DNA from: Nocardioides panzhihuensis
GTDB lineage: Bacteria > Actinomycetota > Actinomycetes > Propionibacteriales > Nocardioidaceae
Length of the DNA stretch: 64,000 bases
Reading direction: 5' to 3'
NCBI RefSeq assembly: GCF_013408335.1
Contig: NZ_JACBZR010000001.1
Location: 3,162,001 to 3,226,000, forward strand
The notes below the pieces were generated by a model that was given only the letters and a program-made list of their open reading frames with translations, ran no database searches and was not told the origin of the DNA. This document shows positions 27,292 to 36,271 of this stretch, one piece after another. How positions within the stretch are numbered: position 1 is the stretch's first letter; the number at the start of each line of letters is the position of its first letter. The translations under genes were made by a program, and so were the position numbers.

Positions 27292-27314
27292 TTTTTGGCG
27301 CGTCGCGCCAAAAA
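27292..27314. promoter_or_regulatory. Perfect 23-bp palindrome, candidate TetR operator
   Basis: Arms TTTTTGGCGCG and CGCGCCAAAAA around a single central T at 27303. It lies between the TetR start (27258) and the ferredoxin start (27373). Confidence 0.75.
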
Positions 27315-27372
27315 GAGTACGTTCTCGTCTGTTCCATCCGAACGACCCAATCACATCCATCGGAGGTTGTTG

Positions 27373-27567
27373 ATGCAGATTTCCATCGAGACCGAGAAGT
27401 GCTGCGGCGCGGGACAGTGCGTCCTGGCCGCTCCCGAGGTGTTCGACCAGCGCGAGGACGACGGGATCGTCATCCTGTTGGAGGAGAACCCGCCGGAGTC
27501 GGAGCATGAGAACGTACGCCAGGCCGCGGCCCTGTGCCCGGCAGCATGCATCGCGGTGCACGAGTGA
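27373..27567 (+). CDS. 3Fe-4S ferredoxin
   Basis: 64 aa. Cluster ligands C10-x5-C16 and C55-Pro fit a single 3Fe-4S centre of the actinobacterial P450 ferredoxin type; C11 and C59 are extra cysteines. AGGTTG-type spacing after GGAGG supports the ATG at 27373. It passes electrons from the reductase made by the next gene to the P450 at the end of the operon. Acidic overall, as usual for this role. Confidence 0.92.
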   Translation: MQISIETEKCCGAGQCVLAAPEVFDQREDDGIVILLEENPPESEHENVRQAAALCPAACIAVHE

Positions 27568-28763
27568 GCCGCCCGTCACGCATCGTCGTGGTCGGCGCCT
27601 CGGCCGCCGGCCTCAGCGTGGTCGAGGGGCTGCGGCGCGGCGGCTACGAGGGGTCGCTGACCCTCATCGGCGACGAGTCACATCTCCCCTACGACCGGCC
27701 GCCGCTGTCCAAGCAGCTGCTCTCCGGCGAGTGGTCGCCAGAGCGGCTGGCGCTGCGCTCGCCCGAGGCGATCGACGCGCTCGACCTGGACCTACGGCTC
27801 GGCAGCGCCGCCGTCGCGCTCGACGCCGAGGCCCGCGAGGTCACGCTCGCCGACGGCGACCGGATCGGCTACGACGCCCTCGTGGTCGCCACCGGGACTC
27901 GCGCCCGACGGCTGCCCGGGACCGACAGCGTCGCAGGCGTCCACGTGCTGCGTACGTCGGAGGACGCGCTCACCCTGCGTGAAGAACTGGCTCGCAAGCC
28001 ACGTCTGGTCGTGGTCGGTGGCGGGTTCGTCGGCGCCGAGGCGGCGGCGGTCGCCCGTGACCTCGGCTGCGAGGTCACGCTCGTCACCAACGTCGCCCAG
28101 CCGATGGGCGATGCGCTCGGGGACGAGCTCGGCGCGATGCTCCGTGACGTCCACGCCGAGCGCGGCGTCTCGATCGAGACCGATGCCATGGTCGAAGGTG
28201 TGCTCACCTCCGACGGTCGAGTCGCCGGCGTACATCTGGCCGGTGGCCGGATGATCGCCGCCGACGCGGTCCTGGTCGGCATCGGCGCGGTTCCCAACGT
28301 GGAGTGGCTCGCTTCGAGCGGTCTCCCGGTGGGCAACGGCGTGGAGTGCGACGCCACCCTCCACGCCGGCTCAGGGGTGTGGGCGGCAGGCGACATCGCC
28401 TCGTGGCTCGACCCACGCACCGGCGAGCGCCTGCGGATCGAGCACCGGACCAATGCCGCCGAGCAGGGCCTGGCCGTGGCGCGTAACATCCTGGCCGGCC
28501 CGGATGGCGCGACGGCCTTCGAGTCGGTGCCGTACGTGTGGTCGGACCAGTACGACCTGAAGATCCAGATCTACGGGCGCACCCGCGGCGCCGACGAGGT
28601 GCGGATCGTCGAGGGCAGCCTCGAGGACCGCAGGCTCGTCGCCCTGTTCGGAAAGGACGGCCGCGTCAGCGGCGTGGTCGGGGTGAACCTGGCCCGCGCG
28701 ACCCGCGGCTACCGCAAGCTGGTCGCCGAGGCGGCCCCTATCGAGGAATCGAGCGCAGCATGA
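27564..28763 (+). CDS. NAD(P)H:ferredoxin reductase (FAD)
   Basis: 399 aa. FAD motif VVVGASAAGLSVVEG near the start, NAD(P) motif VVVGGGFVGAEAAA around residue 150, and the AGDIASW segment that closes the FAD site; a reductase C-terminal domain (WSDQYDLKIQIYG) follows. GTG at 27564 overlaps the ferredoxin stop (GTGA); upstream in-frame ATGs lie inside the ferredoxin gene. It oxidises NAD(P)H and reduces the ferredoxin for the P450. Confidence 0.9.
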   Translation: MSRPSRIVVVGASAAGLSVVEGLRRGGYEGSLTLIGDESHLPYDRPPLSKQLLSGEWSPERLALRSPEAIDALDLDLRLGSAAVALDAEAREVTLADGDRIGYDALVVATGTRARRLPGTDSVAGVHVLRTSEDALTLREELARKPRLVVVGGGFVGAEAAAVARDLGCEVTLVTNVAQPMGDALGDELGAMLRDVHAERGVSIETDAMVEGVLTSDGRVAGVHLAGGRMIAADAVLVGIGAVPNVEWLASSGLPVGNGVECDATLHAGSGVWAAGDIASWLDPRTGERLRIEHRTNAAEQGLAVARNILAGPDGATAFESVPYVWSDQYDLKIQIYGRTRGADEVRIVEGSLEDRRLVALFGKDGRVSGVVGVNLARATRGYRKLVAEAAPIEESSAA

Positions 28764-30034
28764 CCACCCAGAACACTCCCAGCGACACGCTCAGGTCCGG
28801 CGTCATCGGCTTGGGCATGATCGGCGGCGGCGTCGCCGTCAGCCTCGCCCGCCGCGGCCGCGTACCCGCGGTCTACGACATCCGTCCCGACGCCTCCGCC
28901 AACCTTGCCGGCGTCTCCGACCCGCTCTCCTCCCCCGCGCAGGTGGCCGAGGAGAGCGACGTGGTGATGGTCGCCGTCGTCGACGCCGACCAGGCCCGCG
29001 CGGTGATCGGCGGCCCCGACGGGCTGCTGTCCGCAGCCCACCCCGGCCTGACCATCGTCCTCCAGGCGACGGTCGCGCTCCCGGTCGTCCGCGAGCTCGC
29101 AGACCTGTGCGCCGAGCACGGTGTCGGGTTCATCGACTGCGGCGTGACGCCCGGCGACAAGGCCGCCGAGAACGGCATGGTCGCGATCATCGGCGGAGAT
29201 CAGGACACCGTCGATGCCGCCCACCCGGTCCTGGAGGACTGGGCGAAGAAGGTCGTTCACTGCGGCCCGACCGGCGCCGGGATGGCCACCAAGATCGCCC
29301 GCAACGTGATCACCTACGGCAGCTGGCGCACGGTCGCGGAGGCCGCGGCCCTCGCCCGGGCCGCCGGGGTGGACACTGCCCGGCTCGCCGAGGTCGTCGA
29401 CACCGCCGACCCCGAGGGACGTACGCTCCTGCAGCTGCTCCGCATGGAGGGTCCCGACGGCACGCTGCCGGCCGGGATCGGGAGCAAGATCGAGCCGCTG
29501 ATGACCAAGGACCTGGCCGCTGCCCGCGACCTGGCCACCACGCTGGGTGTCGACGTCCCGCTGGTCGAGGTCGCCCAGGCCAAGGTCCGGGAGACCACGC
29601 AGCTGCCCGAGGTCACAGAGACACCGGGCGAGGCTGCCGACCTGCATCAGTTCGGCCTGGAGATGATGGACCAGGTCTACGGACCGGGCTTCAGCGCCGC
29701 CATGCCGGAGGAAGCGGACCCGTTCACGGCCGAGACGGTCGACTACCTCTTCGCCAAGGTCTGGTCCCGGCCCGGGCTCTCGGTCAGGGACCGCCGTCTG
29801 CTCACCCTCGGCGTCGCCGCGACCGTCGGTAGGCCCGAGCTGATCCAGATCATCGCGAACGGCGGCCTCGTCAACGGCGAGCTGACCGCCGATCAGCTCG
29901 GCGAGGCCGCGCTCCACCTGGCGACCTATACCGGCTGGTGCAAGGCCACCGCCACCCACGCGGGCATCACCGCCGCCATCGCGGCCAACACCGAGCCCGA
30001 CAGCACCCCCGACGACACCAAGGAGTCCAAGTGA
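28760..30034 (+). CDS. Fusion: 3-hydroxyisobutyrate-dehydrogenase-like plus CMD-like domain
   Basis: 424 aa. Residues 1-290 are a beta-hydroxyacid dehydrogenase: Rossmann motif GVIGLGMIGGG (14-24) and the lysine of GAGMATKIARN (K178) in the catalytic position. Residues about 325-410 look like a carboxymuconolactone-decarboxylase/AhpD-type helical domain: SVRDRRLLTLGVAATVGRPE, then WCKATATH with C393 and H400 but no CxxC pair. ATGA overlap upstream, GTGA downstream. Encoded between a P450 reductase and the P450, so it probably oxidises the P450 product or a related hydroxy acid. The fusion is uncommon in my experience. Confidence 0.8.
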   Translation: MTTQNTPSDTLRSGVIGLGMIGGGVAVSLARRGRVPAVYDIRPDASANLAGVSDPLSSPAQVAEESDVVMVAVVDADQARAVIGGPDGLLSAAHPGLTIVLQATVALPVVRELADLCAEHGVGFIDCGVTPGDKAAENGMVAIIGGDQDTVDAAHPVLEDWAKKVVHCGPTGAGMATKIARNVITYGSWRTVAEAAALARAAGVDTARLAEVVDTADPEGRTLLQLLRMEGPDGTLPAGIGSKIEPLMTKDLAAARDLATTLGVDVPLVEVAQAKVRETTQLPEVTETPGEAADLHQFGLEMMDQVYGPGFSAAMPEEADPFTAETVDYLFAKVWSRPGLSVRDRRLLTLGVAATVGRPELIQIIANGGLVNGELTADQLGEAALHLATYTGWCKATATHAGITAAIAANTEPDSTPDDTKESK

Positions 30035-31244
30035 CCGAGACTCTCATCGACCAGCCCACCCTCCGCGAGCCGAACAGGCCGTTCGACCCGCCCACCGCGT
30101 ACACCGACCTGCGTGAGGACGAGCCTGTCACCAAGGTCCGCTTCCCCAACGGCAGCACCGGCTGGCTCGTCACCCGCTTCGAGGAGGGCGGCCAGGTCTT
30201 CACCGACCCCCGCTTCAGCGCGAAGCGCCACCGCCACGACACCCCGGAGGGCGAGGTGGCCGCGGCAGACGACGAGACGCCGTTCGACGTCGGCTTCGTG
30301 TTCATGGACGAGCCCGACCACAGCGTCTTCCGTCGCCTGCTCACCGGCCGGTTCACCCCGAAGGCGGTCCAGACCAAGCTCCAGCCCTACATCGACAAGA
30401 TCGTCGACGAGCACCTCGACGCGATCGAGGCCGGTCCGGAGACCTTCGACTTCGTCCAGGCGATGTCGCTGCCCATCCCATGCCTGGTCATCTGCGAGCT
30501 CCTCGGCGTCCCGTACGAGGACCGCGACGGCTTCCACGACGCCACCGTCGACCTGATGGACATGGGCAAGCCCCGCGAGGTGCGGGACAAGGGCGCCCAC
30601 TGGCTGATCAGCTACATCACCGAGCTCGTCGCCGACAAGCGGCGTACCGGCGCGACCGACGGCATCCTGGCCGAGCTGATCAACAAGACCGACGGCGACC
30701 AGACCCCCATGACCGAGGAGCAGCTGATCGGCCTCGGTGTACTCCTCCTGTTCGCCGGGCACGACACCACCGCCGCGATGATGGGCCTCTCGACCCTGAC
30801 CCTGCTCACCCACGACGAGCAGCGTCGGGACCTGCTGGAGCACCCGGAGAAGATCGGCAGTACCGTCGAGGAGCTGATGCGCTATCTCACGATCGTGCAG
30901 TTCGGCCTGGGCCGCGTGGCCAAGGAGGACCTGGAGCTCGGCGGCGCCCAGATCGAGAAGGGCGACCTCGTAGTCGTGGCTATGAACGCCGCCAACCGCG
31001 ACCCCCGCGCCTTCGACGACCCCGACACCCCGACATCGACCGCAAGGCGTTCCGCCACATGGGCTTCGGCTACGGCATCCACGCCTGCCTGGGCCAGAAC
31101 GTAGCCCGGGCCGAGCTGCGGACGGTCCTGCCCAAGCTGTTCCAGCGCTTCCCCGACCTGCGCCTGGCGACCCCGCTGGAGGAGGTGCCGATGGACTTCA
31201 CCGGCACCAACTACGGAGTCCTCAAGCTCATGCTCACCCGCTGA
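30031..31244 (+). pseudogene. Cytochrome P450 with a 1-nt frameshift
   Basis: Two reading frames together give one complete P450 of about 404 aa. Frame one (30031 to about 31026) holds the I-helix AGHDTTAAM and the EELMR of ExxR; frame two (from about 31032 to 31244) holds the heme loop FGYGIHACLGQNVAR with the cysteine ligand. The break lies at 31026-31031 in ACACCCCGACATC, where one base is missing. Without the second frame the protein cannot bind heme. All other parts are intact, so it is a very recent mutation, programmed frameshifting, or a sequencing error at a C-run. GTG start overlaps the previous stop. Confidence 0.85.
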
Positions 31245-31259
31245 GCCGTCTCGTACGAC

Positions 31260-31292
31260 GCGGGGGCGCCGAGCACGAGCCCGGCACCCCCG
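31260..31292. terminator. Hairpin terminator between convergent genes
   Basis: Stem of about 12 bp: GCGGGGGCGCCG against CCGGCACCCCCGC with one mismatch, loop about 9 nt. It lies between the P450 stop (31244) and the SDR stop (31311) and may serve both strands. Confidence 0.65.
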
Positions 31293-31310
31293 CGCCTCAG
31301 CGCATCCGCG

Positions 31311-32075
31311 TCAGCGGACCATCAGGGTGCCGCCGTCGACCGAGACGATCTGTCCAGTGATGAAGCGCGCCCCCTCTGAGGCATAGAAGGCGAGCACCGG
31401 GATGAAGTCCTTCTCCACGTCACCGAGCTTGCCGCCGAGCGGGATGTTCTGCCCCATGTACGCATCGTGGGCGGCGAGAGCCTCGGGGCTCATCTCCGAG
31501 CGGGTCTTGTCGTACATCGGGGTCCAGATCGCGGGGGCGATCATGTTGAGCGAGACGTTGTGCTTGCCCCACTCCTTGGCCGCGGTCCGGGTCCAGGCGA
31601 TCACGCCACCCTTGCTCATCGCGTAGACCGACTTGTTGGGCAAGCCGATGACCCCGGCGGCGGAGGCGAAGTTGATGACCTGGCCACCCTCGCCCTTCAG
31701 ATGCGCGAAGGCGGCCTGGTTGGTCAGCATGGTGCCCAGGGTGTTGACCGAGAGCACCTTGGTCCACAGGTCCACCGAGCTCTCCTCGGCGGGCGAGGAC
31801 GGCGCGATGCCGGCGGCGTGGACCAGGACGTCGAGGCCACCCAGCTTCTCCACCGCGGCGGTGAAGGTGCTGTCGACCGACTCCTTGTCGGCGACGTCGA
31901 CAGGGAGGAACTCCGCACCGGACTCCTCGGCGATCCGGGCGCCGGCATCCTCGGTGAGGTCGACCGAGACGACCTTGGCGCCCAGGGCCGGGAAGGACCG
32001 TACGAGGCCCTCCCCCATGCCACTCGCTCCGCCGGTGATGATGATGCGTCGTCCATCCAGACGAGTCACTGCCAT
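31311..32075 (-). CDS. Short-chain dehydrogenase next to mycofactocin genes
   Basis: 254 aa. Classical SDR: TGGASGMGEG near residue 14, NAG-equivalent VHAAGIAP, and the catalytic YAMSK (Tyr-x3-Lys). The ATG at 32075 overlaps the end of mftF by 10 nt, so it is in the mft transcript. SDRs inside mft clusters often carry tightly bound NAD that only mycofactocin can re-oxidise; I infer this role here. Substrate: an alcohol, unknown. Confidence 0.8.
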   Translation of the reverse strand: MAVTRLDGRRIIITGGASGMGEGLVRSFPALGAKVVSVDLTEDAGARIAEESGAEFLPVDVADKESVDSTFTAAVEKLGGLDVLVHAAGIAPSSPAEESSVDLWTKVLSVNTLGTMLTNQAAFAHLKGEGGQVINFASAAGVIGLPNKSVYAMSKGGVIAWTRTAAKEWGKHNVSLNMIAPAIWTPMYDKTRSEMSPEALAAHDAYMGQNIPLGGKLGDVEKDFIPVLAFYASEGARFITGQIVSVDGGTLMVR

Positions 32076-33514
32076 GGCTGCACTTCTTTCTCGAACTTCT
32101 TCTCGGGTGTCGGTCTGTGCTGACGTAAGAGGCGCGGGGTGAGGCACTGCACGGACCTGGATCTCGCGGCTCCGAGCCACAGCCCAGCGCCGTAGGCGAG
32201 GTCGTCGAGGCGGCGGCCGAGGAGGGTTGTGGGGCGGACGTCGGTCTCGTGGAAGGCGACGGCGGTGTCGACGAGGAGCGCGGCGAGGACCATGCGGCGT
32301 GCGGTGCGGCTGAGCAGGCAGGCGACCAGCGTGAGTGGCCACCAGTGGCGCAGCAGGAGCGCTGACTCCTGGCGTAGCGACCAGCCGAGTCCTCGGACGG
32401 CGAGGCGGAGGGCGAGGCTGCGGCGGCCGGGGACGTCGGGGAGAGCCTGCGAGACGACGCGGCTGCCCCAGGCCAGTGAGGCGAGGGCCGCGGGCGTCGA
32501 CCACCAGCGGCCGGCCAGGATCGCGGCTGCGGCGGCGGCCATGGCCGGGGAGAGTACGGCCGGGGCGATCGCCTCCCCGTGGCGGCGGCCGAGCTCGGCG
32601 CCGCCGGTGCCGTAGACGAGCTTGCGGCCGAGCCAGCCGCGTACGGTGCCGCGGACCTCGTGCAGGGCCTCGAGGTCGGGCGCGTAGCGGACCACGTGTC
32701 CGGCCTCGACCAGTCGCCAGACCAGGTCGACGTCCTCGCCCACGCGCAGGTCGCCGGCGAATCCGCCGACCTCTCGCAGGGTCGAGGTACGAGCGACCAG
32801 GCAGGCCGACGGCAGCCAGCCGACGGCCGCGCCGGGGCGCACCGAGCACGCTCTGGTGCCCAGGGAGAGCGAGGAGGCGGCCATGTCGTGGCGTTCGAAC
32901 CACGCCGGCCGAGCCTTGTCCCTGTGCCCGCGCACCAGCGGCCCCACCAGCGCGACCCGCGGGTCCGCTAGGTGACCGGCCAGCTTCGCGAGCATCTCCG
33001 GGGCGGCGGCGACGTCGGAGTCGACGAAGGCGACGTAGGTCGTGGCGACCCGGGCCAGCCCGGCGTTGCGGGCACCGGCGGGTCCCAGGTTGTCGGTCAG
33101 CGCGAGGAGGGTGGCGCCGTGGCGGCGTACGACCTCCGCGACAGCGCCCGGGTCGTGGGAGGCGTCGTCGACGACGATGACGTCGAGCCCGTCCAGCCCA
33201 CTCAGCGCGGCCAGGCAGCGGTCGAGGAGCTCGGGTCGGTCGTGGGCCGGGACGATCACGGTGAGCTCGGCCGGGTCGGCGGGCGTCAGGCCGGCGGGAT
33301 CGGCGAGATTGCCGTCGAGCAGGCGGCGGGCGATGAGGTCGGAGGTGGCGTCGTGGACCTGCACCTGCCGGCCGGCGACACGGTCAGCGGCCGTGGAGGC
33401 CAGGCGCATGGACCGCAGCGGGGAGCCGCCGACCAGCGACAGCCCACCGTCGGGCGTCGGGAGGAGACGTACGTCATCGCGCACCCGCACCGTGAACCCA
33501 TCCGGCAGCATCAT
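32066..33514 (-). CDS. mftF: Mycofactocin glycosyltransferase MftF
   Basis: 482 aa, near the family length. GT2 domain: VIVPAHDRPELLDRCLAAL, VVDDASHD and VAFVDSDVA (DxD-type metal motif), then GEDVDLVWRL. A C-terminal region with several hydrophobic segments may associate with the membrane. It adds glucose units (an oligosaccharide tail) to the mycofactocin intermediate in the last biosynthetic steps. The start overlaps the preceding SDR stop (ATGA); ATG codons at 33514 and 33511 are both possible. Confidence 0.88.
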   Translation of the reverse strand: MMLPDGFTVRVRDDVRLLPTPDGGLSLVGGSPLRSMRLASTAADRVAGRQVQVHDATSDLIARRLLDGNLADPAGLTPADPAELTVIVPAHDRPELLDRCLAALSGLDGLDVIVVDDASHDPGAVAEVVRRHGATLLALTDNLGPAGARNAGLARVATTYVAFVDSDVAAAPEMLAKLAGHLADPRVALVGPLVRGHRDKARPAWFERHDMAASSLSLGTRACSVRPGAAVGWLPSACLVARTSTLREVGGFAGDLRVGEDVDLVWRLVEAGHVVRYAPDLEALHEVRGTVRGWLGRKLVYGTGGAELGRRHGEAIAPAVLSPAMAAAAAAILAGRWWSTPAALASLAWGSRVVSQALPDVPGRRSLALRLAVRGLGWSLRQESALLLRHWWPLTLVACLLSRTARRMVLAALLVDTAVAFHETDVRPTTLLGRRLDDLAYGAGLWLGAARSRSVQCLTPRLLRQHRPTPEKKFEKEVQPWQ

Positions 33515-34317
33515 CCGCCGAAGCCTCCGTCGGCGGCGACGACCGAGCCGTTGAGCACTGCCCCGGCACGTGAGCAAGCGTGCACGACGGTGGCGGCGAC
33601 CTCGTCGGGGGTGAGCGGTCGGCGCAGGAGCTGGTGGGCAGCGAGGTCGTCGGGACCGACGGCGTAGAGGTCGGCGGTCGCGGCGAGCATCACGGTGTCG
33701 GTGGAGCCCGGCGAGACGGCGCAGGCGGTCACGCCCGTGCCGGCCAGGTCGGCGGCCAGGCCCCTCACCAGGCCGATCACGGCATGTTTCGCGGCGTTGT
33801 AGGCGGCGAGGTGGAACAGCCCGCGCGACCCCGCGGCGGAGGCGAGCGCGACGAACCGGCAGCCGCTGGGGTCGGGCCCGGCTAGCATCGCGGGGACGGC
33901 GGCCGCGGCGGTGTTCCAGACCCCGGCGACGTCGATCTGCCACTGCAGGTCGAGCGAGGTGTCCTCCCACAGCGGGCGACCGCCGGCGATCACCGCCGCG
34001 CCCGCGACCGCGACATCGAGCCGCCCCCACCTCTCCTGCGCCGTGCCGACAGCGGCGGTCAGCGCCGCCGGATCCCGTACGTCACCGACGACCGGTTCGA
34101 CCCAGCCGGCCGGGAGCGAGGCGACCAGGGTGTCCAGGTCGGCCTTCGTGGCCTGCGGATAGCCGGCCGGGGAGTCCTCCCCCGCGCACCAGTCGAGCGC
34201 GACGACGTGTACGCCCTCGGCCACCAGGCCACGCACGGTGGCCGCGCCGATCCCACGCGCGGCGCCGGTCACCAGCGCGACCCGTGTCGCCGCTGCGCGC
34301 GCTGGTTTGGGCTTCAT
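33511..34317 (-). CDS. Mycofactocin-coupled short-chain dehydrogenase
   Basis: 268 aa. TGAARGIGAA near residue 17 and AYNAAKHA (Tyr-x3-Lys). It has the insertion after the second beta-strand (DWCAGEDSPAGYPQATKADLDTL) that is typical of the SDR subfamily found only with mycofactocin genes. Inserted between mftE and mftF with overlaps on both sides (ATGA each). Probable mycofactocin-dependent alcohol dehydrogenase with non-exchangeable nicotinamide. Confidence 0.82.
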   Translation of the reverse strand: MKPKPARAAATRVALVTGAARGIGAATVRGLVAEGVHVVALDWCAGEDSPAGYPQATKADLDTLVASLPAGWVEPVVGDVRDPAALTAAVGTAQERWGRLDVAVAGAAVIAGGRPLWEDTSLDLQWQIDVAGVWNTAAAAVPAMLAGPDPSGCRFVALASAAGSRGLFHLAAYNAAKHAVIGLVRGLAADLAGTGVTACAVSPGSTDTVMLAATADLYAVGPDDLAAHQLLRRPLTPDEVAATVVHACSRAGAVLNGSVVAADGGFGG

Positions 34318-34985
34318 CGTGCCGCTGCTCCGATCCGGAGCCGGTCATAGGCAGCGACGACCATCGCCTCGAGGATGCGCTTGCCCTGCTCGGCGCTCGC
34401 TCCGGTCGGGTCGCCGAGGACGCCGTTGGCCGAGACGGCTTCGACGCCGCCTGCCCGCATCACCGGCAGCAGCTCGGCGATCGGGCGGGTGTTGCCGGGG
34501 ACGGCCTGCCGCAGACGTACCCGTTCGGGGGCCAGGTGCAGCATGAGCGAGGTCTCGGTGTGGCCGGCGTGCGGATCCGCGTCCGGGACCTGACACGGCA
34601 CCCAGGACACCTCTCTCCCCTCGGCGCGAAGGACCGTGACGGCGGCCGTGACCGCGTCCAGGTTGCCGCCGTGACCGTTGACCATGACGACCCGGGAGGC
34701 CCAGGTGGTCAGCGAACGGCCGAGCTCGACCAGCACCGAGGTCAGCACCGCGGTCCCGATCGAGATGGTCCCGGGAAACGACTGGTGCTCCCCGCTGGCA
34801 CCGATCGGCACCGCCGGGGCGACGGAGGCGCCGATCAGCGGGGCGAGCTCGTCGGCCACCGCGGTCGCGATCACCGTGTCGACGTCGAGCGGCAGGTGGG
34901 GGCCGTGCTGCTCGGTGGACCCCACCGGCACCAGGACCGTGCCGCCCGGCACGATCTCCGGCCAGGGACGGTCGACCAGGCTCAC
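34314..34985 (-). CDS. mftE: Mycofactocin peptidase MftE (creatininase family)
   Basis: 223 aa. Metal-site motifs VGSTEQHGPHLPLDVD, MVNGHGGN and PDADPHAGHTETS are those of creatininase-type amidohydrolases. MftE releases the C-terminal Val-Tyr dipeptide of the modified MftA and gives the AHDP intermediate. GTG start at 34985 overlaps the mftD stop (GTGA); an upstream open frame inside mftD is ignored. Confidence 0.92.
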   Translation of the reverse strand: MSLVDRPWPEIVPGGTVLVPVGSTEQHGPHLPLDVDTVIATAVADELAPLIGASVAPAVPIGASGEHQSFPGTISIGTAVLTSVLVELGRSLTTWASRVVMVNGHGGNLDAVTAAVTVLRAEGREVSWVPCQVPDADPHAGHTETSLMLHLAPERVRLRQAVPGNTRPIAELLPVMRAGGVEAVSANGVLGDPTGASAEQGKRILEAMVVAAYDRLRIGAAAR

Positions 34986-36244
34986 GGCCGGTCCGAAGGT
35001 TGGCCCAGTGGTTGGCCCGGTGGTTGTCCGAGCGCGAGCTCGAAGCCGTCGGGGATCACCAGGTCGGCCGGGGTGAGGTCGTGGATGGAGGCCTTGCCCA
35101 TGCCCAGGACCGCGGAGTCGAGGCCGTTGCGGAGAATGTCGAGGACGTTCTCGACACCGGCCTGGCCGTTGGCGCCCAGGCCCCACAGGTACGCGCGCCC
35201 GACCATCACCGCACGAGCGCCCAGGGCCAGCGCCTTGGCGACGTCGGAGCCGCGGCGTACGCCACCGTCGAGGAGCACCTCGATCTGGTCGCCCACCGCG
35301 GTCGCGATCGGGGGCAGCACCCGGATCGTGGCCGGGGTCCCGTCGAGGTTGTTGCCGCCGTGGTTGGAGACCGAGATCGCGTCCACCCCCGCGTCGACCG
35401 CACGCAGCGCGTCGTCGACCCGGCACACGCCCTTGAGCATGAACGGCTTGCCTCCACTCACGTCCTTCCACGTGGCCACCATCCAGGCCACGTCGTCCCA
35501 CGACGGCGGCGGCGTGGTCATCCACTCGTAGTAGGCACCGAAGAACGTGGGCGGCTCCCCCAGGCTGCCGTCGTCGGCGATCGGTGCCAGGTTGGGGGCG
35601 GTCAGGTCCGGGATGCCGCCGCTGCGGGCGTACGCCGCCAGCCATCGTCCGCGGCTCATCACCTGGGGCGCGAACCTGAGCATCGCGGAGAGGTCGACCT
35701 TCTCCGGGATCTCCGGGCTGCCCCAGTCGCGGCCCATGGAGAAGGACCAGTCGAGGGTGGCGATCAGCGCCTTCGCCCCGGCCGCGTGGGCCCGGCGCAT
35801 CCGGCGGATCATCACGTCGCGGTCACCGGTCCAGTACATCTGGAAGAACGTCGCCGCGTTGGCCGCCACCACCTCCTCGACCGACTTCGAGGCGAAGTTG
35901 GACAGCCCCATCACCGTGCCCCGGGCCGCCGCCGCCCGCGCGACCGCGACCTCACCGTCGGGATGGACGGCCTGTACGCCGGTGGGCGAGATGATCACCG
36001 GGAACCCGATCTCCTGGCCCAGCACCGTGGTCGACAGCTCGCGCTTGTCGTGATGGCCGGCCACGTGCGGCGCCAGCCCGAGGTCGGCGAACGCCTGCTG
36101 GTTGTCCGCGATCGTCTGGCCGCGCTCCGAGCCGGCCAGCAAAGCCGCGTACACCGGCTTCGGCAGCCGCTTGCGGGCACGCTCCTGCGCCACCGCGACG
36201 GACTCGAACCACGGGTTCTGCTTCCAGGGGTTCTTCCAGGCCAT
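34982..36244 (-). CDS. mftD: Mycofactocin FMN dehydrogenase MftD
   Basis: 420 aa. Lactate-dehydrogenase/glycolate-oxidase-like TIM barrel: N-terminal MAWKNPWKQNPWFESV, SPTGVQAVHPDGEVAVARAA, and the active-site segment VSNHGGNNLDGTPATI, then DGGVRRGSDVAKALALGA. MftD oxidatively deaminates AHDP to premycofactocin with an alpha-keto amide. It lies 27 nt after mftC. The last residues are Gln/Pro-rich repeats (QPPGQPLGQPS). Confidence 0.92.
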   Translation of the reverse strand: MAWKNPWKQNPWFESVAVAQERARKRLPKPVYAALLAGSERGQTIADNQQAFADLGLAPHVAGHHDKRELSTTVLGQEIGFPVIISPTGVQAVHPDGEVAVARAAAARGTVMGLSNFASKSVEEVVAANAATFFQMYWTGDRDVMIRRMRRAHAAGAKALIATLDWSFSMGRDWGSPEIPEKVDLSAMLRFAPQVMSRGRWLAAYARSGGIPDLTAPNLAPIADDGSLGEPPTFFGAYYEWMTTPPPSWDDVAWMVATWKDVSGGKPFMLKGVCRVDDALRAVDAGVDAISVSNHGGNNLDGTPATIRVLPPIATAVGDQIEVLLDGGVRRGSDVAKALALGARAVMVGRAYLWGLGANGQAGVENVLDILRNGLDSAVLGMGKASIHDLTPADLVIPDGFELALGQPPGQPLGQPSDRP

Positions 36245-36271
36245 GTCTCTTCTCGCTTCTGTCTACAGGTT

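Noticed and set aside
34986..35645. N-terminal extension of mftE
   Set aside because: It would overlap most of mftD's 3' half; the conserved MftE start is at 34985 with a GTGA overlap.
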